Source: an uncultured Alphaproteobacteria bacterium
Lineage (GTDB): Bacteria > Pseudomonadota > Alphaproteobacteria > Caulobacterales > Parvularculaceae
Direction: 5' to 3'
Assembly: GCA_938003575.1 (NCBI GenBank)
Contig: CALKYG010000282.1
Location: 1 to 9,442, forward strand
DNA: 9,442 bases
Positions 8,759-9,442 of the stretch are shown one piece after another (within the stretch, counting starts at the first letter, position 1; every line of letters begins with the position of its first letter). The notes beneath the pieces were generated by a model that saw only the letters and a program-made list of their open reading frames with translations, was not told the origin of the DNA and did no database searches. Made by a program: the position numbers and the translations under genes.

Positions 8759-9442
8759 ATGCCTGATGCATCGCCCGACAATGCGTCCCGCGACTACAAG
8801 ACGACGCTGTTCCTGCCCGAGACGGAATTTCCGATGCGCGCGGGCCTGCCCAAGGCCGAGCCGGAATTCCTGAAGGCCTGGGACGCCGCCGACCTCTACG
8901 GCCAGCTCAGGAAAGCGGCGGCCGGACGGACGAAATACGTCCTGCATGACGGCCCGCCCTACGCCAACGGCCACCTTCACATGGGCCACGCCTTCAACAA
9001 GATCTTGAAAGACCTCGTCGTGCGCTCGCGCCAGATGATGGGGTTTGATTCCAATTACGTGCCGGGCTGGGACTGTCACGGCCTTCCGATCGAGTGGAAG
9101 GTCGAAGAAGACTTCCGCTCGCGCGGCAAATCAAAGCGCGAAGTGCCGGTGCCGGAATTCCGCGCCGCCTGCCGCGCCTACGCCGAGAAATGGGTGGCGA
9201 TCCAGCGCGACGAGTTCAAGCGCTACGGCGTCGTCGGCGACTGGGATAATCCGTATACGACGATGGCGTTCGACGCGGAAGCCGCGATCGTCGCCGAACT
9301 CTTTAAATTCGTCGACAAGGGCCTCCTTTATCGCGGGTCGAAACCGGTGATGTGGTCGCCGGTGGAACAGACCGCGCTCGCCGAGGCCGAGATCGAATAT
9401 CACGATCACACATCGACGACGATCTGGGTGAAGTTTCCAGTC
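8759..9442 (+). CDS. ileS: Isoleucyl-tRNA synthetase IleS, N-terminal part (runs off right edge)
   Basis: IleS attaches isoleucine to its tRNA in the cytoplasm. The first 228 residues are present and the frame is open at the window edge. The N terminus reads [20 protein letters not shown], then [19 protein letters not shown] with the class I HIGH signature as HMGH at 74-77, then [17 protein letters not shown] at 101-117, where the family binds aminoacyl-adenylate. The insertion of the editing domain is just starting at the edge ([24 protein letters not shown]). The ATG at 8759 is preceded by AGAGAGA at about 9 bases, a modest ribosome site. The 199 bases before it contain three hairpins. No odd features are seen in the coding part. 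Confidence 0.99.
   Translation, partial: MPDASPDNASRDYKTTLFLPETEFPMRAGLPKAEPEFLKAWDAADLYGQLRKAAAGRTKYVLHDGPPYANGHLHMGHAFNKILKDLVVRSRQMMGFDSNYVPGWDCHGLPIEWKVEEDFRSRGKSKREVPVPEFRAACRAYAEKWVAIQRDEFKRYGVVGDWDNPYTTMAFDAEAAIVAELFKFVDKGLLYRGSKPVMWSPVEQTALAEAEIEYHDHTSTTIWVKFPV

Noticed and set aside
7831..8781. 316-codon minus-strand frame opposite the exported YDDR protein
   Set aside because: The repeats on the plus strand create a long open reverse frame. The plus strand has a signal peptide, a ribosome site and a plausible C-terminal domain, while the reverse product has none of these and would run into the ileS start.

Overview
The window looks like a piece of an alphaproteobacterial chromosome. 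It is GC-rich and carries single-copy housekeeping genes. The order EAL protein, class IIA HAD protein, ribF, then (after two secreted/lipoprotein genes) ileS, together with a HrcA/CIRCE-controlled groESL, is what I would expect from the Caulobacterales/Parvularculales/Rhizobiales side of the class. That placement comes from remembered family knowledge, not from a search. I see no insertion sequence, prophage, tRNA, rRNA or CRISPR array.

Left part, minus strand (1-2959). A textbook sigma70-type promoter and CIRCE operator drive groES-groEL, which end at a strong UUCG-tetraloop terminator. Downstream on the same strand, behind its own 5' region, is the start of a katG catalase-peroxidase that runs off the left edge. 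This KatG carries an N-terminal export signal with a probable lipobox and an Ala/Asp-rich linker, so it is probably periplasmic and lipid-anchored rather than cytoplasmic.

Middle part, plus strand (3203-6888). A glycine-zipper/OmpA-like lipoprotein gene ends in a perfect intrinsic terminator. Next comes a run of three plus-strand genes: a two-TM protein with a degenerate EAL domain (TipF-like, probably non-catalytic), a class IIA HAD protein whose motif I has Trp in place of the second Asp, and ribF, which overlaps the HAD gene by the tetranucleotide GTGA. The last two are probably translationally coupled.

Right part (6883-9442). A minus-strand DUF2799-like lipoprotein converges on ribF and overlaps its end by 6 bp. 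A plus-strand exported protein rich in Tyr/Arg/Asp, with YDDR repeats and a two-cysteine C-terminal domain, follows. The 5' end of ileS runs off the right edge, preceded by a leader region with three consecutive hairpins.

Most of the window is ordinary core genome plus cell-envelope genes. The least ordinary items are the exported KatG, the degenerate EAL protein, the HAD protein coupled to ribF with its altered catalytic motif, and the structured ileS leader. I found no clear multi-gene defence, mobile or biosynthetic system.
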